A DNA stretch of 34,338 bases from contig JAKPPP010000165.1 of assembly GCA_029547265.1 (NCBI GenBank), positions 1-34,338 on the forward strand. Direction: 5' to 3'. The DNA comes from Bacteroidota bacterium. GTDB lineage: Bacteria; Bacteroidota; Bacteroidia; AKYH767-A; OLB10. The position numbers and the translations under genes were made by a program. Every line of letters starts with the position of its first letter. Within the stretch, counting starts at the first letter, position 1. The notes under the pieces were generated by a model. It searched no databases, had not been told where the DNA came from, and saw only the letters and a program-made list of their open reading frames with translations. Below are positions 32,766 through 34,338 of the stretch, one piece after another.

Positions 32766-32770
32766 TTTAA

Positions 32771-33454
32771 TTATTCGCCATCGCGTAATAATCCCGGTCT
32801 TCTTTCTTTAGTTCGTTTCAACGATTGATCGTATCGCCATTGATTGATGTTTGCTTCATGACCTGAAAGCAATACATCAGGAATTTTCCATCCTCTAAAT
32901 TCTGCGGGACGCGAATATACCGGAGGAGCAACCATATTATCTTGGAAAGAATCCGACAGTGCTGAAGTTTCATCATTTAGAACACCGGGCAATAATCGAA
33001 TGATGGCATCCGACACAACAGCTGCCGCCAACTCACCACCTGAAAGCACATAATTACCGATGCTGATTTCCTTCGTGATAAAATGTTCACGAACACGCTC
33101 ATCAACTCCTTTATAATGTCCGCAGAGAATTATTAAATTTTTTGTTAGCGATAATTTATTCGCCATAGGTTGATCGAACAACTCTCCATCGGGACTCATA
33201 TAAATCACCTCATCATAATCGCGTTTCGACTTTAAGTCTTCGATGCAAAGCGCAATAGGTTCAACCATCATTACCATTCCTGCGCCACCACCAAAGGCAT
33301 AATCATCGACATTTTTATGCTTATTTATGGCATAATCACGAAGGTTGATCAAATTAACTTCCGCCAATCCCTTTTCTTTAGCACGCTTTAATATAGAGTG
33401 ACTAAAAGGACTTTCGAGCAAAGGTGGGTGAACAGTAATGATATCGATACGCAT
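32771..33454 (-). CDS. trmD: tRNA (guanine-N1-)-methyltransferase
   Basis: This 227-residue SPOUT methyltransferase makes m1G37 in tRNAs that read codons starting with C or G. Conserved segments: [11 protein letters not shown] (50-60), [10 protein letters not shown] (112-121) and [13 protein letters not shown] (131-143), which forms the knotted AdoMet site. The length is a little shorter than the E. coli protein (255), with a shorter C-terminal tail. The gene is separated from its usual rimM-rplS-rpsP partners. A TAATTTTG box (33459-33466, minus) ends 4 nt before the ATG, suggesting a leaderless message. Its 3' end faces the WecA-like gene with only 5 nt between stops. Confidence 0.96.
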   Translation of the reverse strand: MRIDIITVHPPLLESPFSHSILKRAKEKGLAEVNLINLRDYAINKHKNVDDYAFGGGAGMVMMVEPIALCIEDLKSKRDYDEVIYMSPDGELFDQPMANKLSLTKNLIILCGHYKGVDERVREHFITKEISIGNYVLSGGELAAAVVSDAIIRLLPGVLNDETSALSDSFQDNMVAPPVYSRPAEFRGWKIPDVLLSGHEANINQWRYDQSLKRTKERRPGLLRDGE

Positions 33455-33458
33455 CCTA

Positions 33459-33466
33459 CAAAATTA
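33459..33466 (-). promoter_or_regulatory. Candidate -7 box directly before the trmD ATG
   Basis: TAATTTTG on the minus strand ends 4 nt before the ATG. It matches TAnnTTTG; the nearest TTG upstream is 24 nt away, slightly too far. Transcription would start at or beside the start codon. Confidence 0.4.
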
Positions 33467-33493
33467 GCTTTTGAATAAATATAAACGAAACAA

Positions 33494-33925
33494 TTATAGA
33501 TTCTTCTTCATACTATAATGTTGAATAGTATCATAGAGTAAGAAAGTTTTCTCAATGATTTCATATCCGCAAGAAAGATAAAATGGCACGGCTAATTCAC
33601 GTGCTTGAAGAAAAACACTTTTAGCCCCTTTCCTCCTAGCCTCTTCTTCTAAGGCATTCATAATCTTTTTACCTATTCCTTTGCCATGCAGATTCAAATC
33701 GACAGCCATATAACGGATTTGGGCTAACTCGGGACTATTCATTTGTAATCGTCCTGCCCCTGCCACTTCACCATCATTATCAACTACCATACAATGATAG
33801 CATGATGATTCCATATCATCTTTCTCAGAGCCTTTAGGCTGATTCCAAGGAGCGCGTAAAACTCTCCAACGTAAATCATAATAAGCATCCCATTCGGCGG
33901 GAGTTTGTGGTTGAGTAACTTTCAT
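33494..33925 (-). CDS. GNAT family N-acetyltransferase
   Basis: This 143-residue GNAT protein has the acetyl-CoA motif A region MAVDLNLHGKGIGKKIMNALEEEARRKG (about 73-100), with HGKGIGKK as the Q/RxxGxG/A loop. It continues with FLQARELAVPFYLSCGYEIIEK, the usual motif B. The N-terminus, PAEWDAYYDLRWRVLRAPWNQPKGS, is typical of a small ElaA-like or YitI-like subgroup. The substrate is not predictable. The ATG overlaps the stop of the upstream CoA-transferase gene (TAATG), so the two are translationally coupled. Confidence 0.88.
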   Translation of the reverse strand: MKVTQPQTPAEWDAYYDLRWRVLRAPWNQPKGSEKDDMESSCYHCMVVDNDGEVAGAGRLQMNSPELAQIRYMAVDLNLHGKGIGKKIMNALEEEARRKGAKSVFLQARELAVPFYLSCGYEIIEKTFLLYDTIQHYSMKKNL

Positions 33926-34338
33926 TATTCAGGAGAATTAAAATTTATATCGAAAGCAACCGTAGCAACTCTTTTACTAATTGTATTATCGGCTTCGGAT
34001 TGTTCTAAAATCATTTTTTGTGCAGAAGGATATTGAAACACCTCATCAATGCGATTGATCTTACCAACAGGTATTTTATGAATTTCACATGCAGATAAAA
34101 AATCATTGCAAGATATTTTACAAATTGCTAATTGCAGTACATCACTTAAGTGATTACGAGATACTAATCGACGATCGTTCGTAGAGAAATCATAATTGTC
34201 GGTAATAGGTGAAAGATTTAACACTTTGCACAATGATGAAAATTGAACATCGGTTCCTACTGCCAACAAAACATTATGATGATCAGAAGTAGCGAACACC
34301 TCACCGTAAGGAGCGATATTCGGATGTAAAGATCCTTG
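33925..34338 (-). CDS. CaiB/BaiF family III CoA-transferase, partial
   Basis: The frame is open to the end of the window, so the N-terminal part is missing. The visible C-terminal 137 residues begin QGSLHPNIAPYGEVFATSDHHNVLLAVGTDVQF, a hallmark of family III CoA-transferases (G-S-x-H-P-N-I-x-P-Y). The family transfers CoA between carboxylic acids by way of an aspartyl-CoA anhydride; the catalytic Asp lies in the missing part. A GTG at 34299 could be mistaken for a start, but the conserved motif upstream of it shows the gene is longer. Its substrate is unknown. Confidence 0.88.
   Translation of the reverse strand, partial: QGSLHPNIAPYGEVFATSDHHNVLLAVGTDVQFSSLCKVLNLSPITDNYDFSTNDRRLVSRNHLSDVLQLAICKISCNDFLSACEIHKIPVGKINRIDEVFQYPSAQKMILEQSEADNTISKRVATVAFDINFNSPE

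Noticed and set aside
1..34338. CRISPR array, tRNA/rRNA genes, insertion sequences, phage genes
   Set aside because: I found no evenly spaced repeat-spacer arrays, no cloverleaf-like or ribosomal RNA sequence, and no transposase or integrase motifs in any frame.

Overview
This window looks like a chromosomal segment of a member of the phylum Bacteroidota. Four lines of evidence agree. First, gldF-gldG sits next to dnaN. Second, a DUF4295-type small gene sits beside rpmG and ftsY. Third, bshC (bacillithiol synthesis) and an OstA-like protein are present. Fourth, upstream regions carry the Bacteroidota promoter signature (TTG, about 19-20 nt, TAnnTTTG), most clearly before rpmB and rpmG. No genus can be named from sequence reading alone. 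I saw no rRNA, tRNA, CRISPR array, transposase or phage gene.

Layout. 1-356: non-coding, with three composite repeat modules. 357-3783 (minus): GH13 amylase-type hydrolase, MFS transporter, small CoA-binding protein. 3784-4410: a 627-bp gap that holds a run of hairpins. 4411-10682 (minus): TetR regulator, then the close series ftsY-rimO-bshC-DUF853/HerA-like ATPase. 10770-14357 (minus): cinA, rpmB, a secreted Xaa-Pro aminopeptidase, rpmG, DUF4295. 14489-15202 (plus): a DUF4197 protein with a signal peptide. 15203-15409: a convergent gap full of repeats. 15410-21469 (minus): a tight series relA/spoT, fur, STAS, purA, OstA-like. 21562-26333 (minus): gldF-gldG-DUF4340, then dnaN with its own promoter and a strong terminator. 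26576-32765 (plus): a five-gene exopolysaccharide/capsule locus (GT4 glycosyltransferase, Wza-like exporter, Wzc-like tyrosine kinase, RfbC, WecA/MraY-like transferase). 32771-34338 (minus): trmD, a GNAT acetyltransferase, and the 3' end of a CaiB/BaiF CoA-transferase cut by the window edge.

How the genes work together. Most of the minus-strand content is housekeeping: translation (L28, L33, RimO, TrmD), protein targeting (FtsY), replication (DnaN), purine synthesis (PurA), stringent response (RelA/SpoT) and envelope biogenesis (OstA-like, GldFG). The plus-strand locus is the main accessory region. Its genes would load a sugar on undecaprenyl phosphate, extend it, and control and carry out export. 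Several genes (pepP, gldF, trmD) have a TAnnTTTG box only 4-7 nt before the ATG, which suggests leaderless or nearly leaderless mRNAs.

The least explained feature is the 4014-4248 region, where six small hairpins follow one another without a convincing gene. The repeat modules at 46-349 and 15215-15383 may be related intergenic repeat families.
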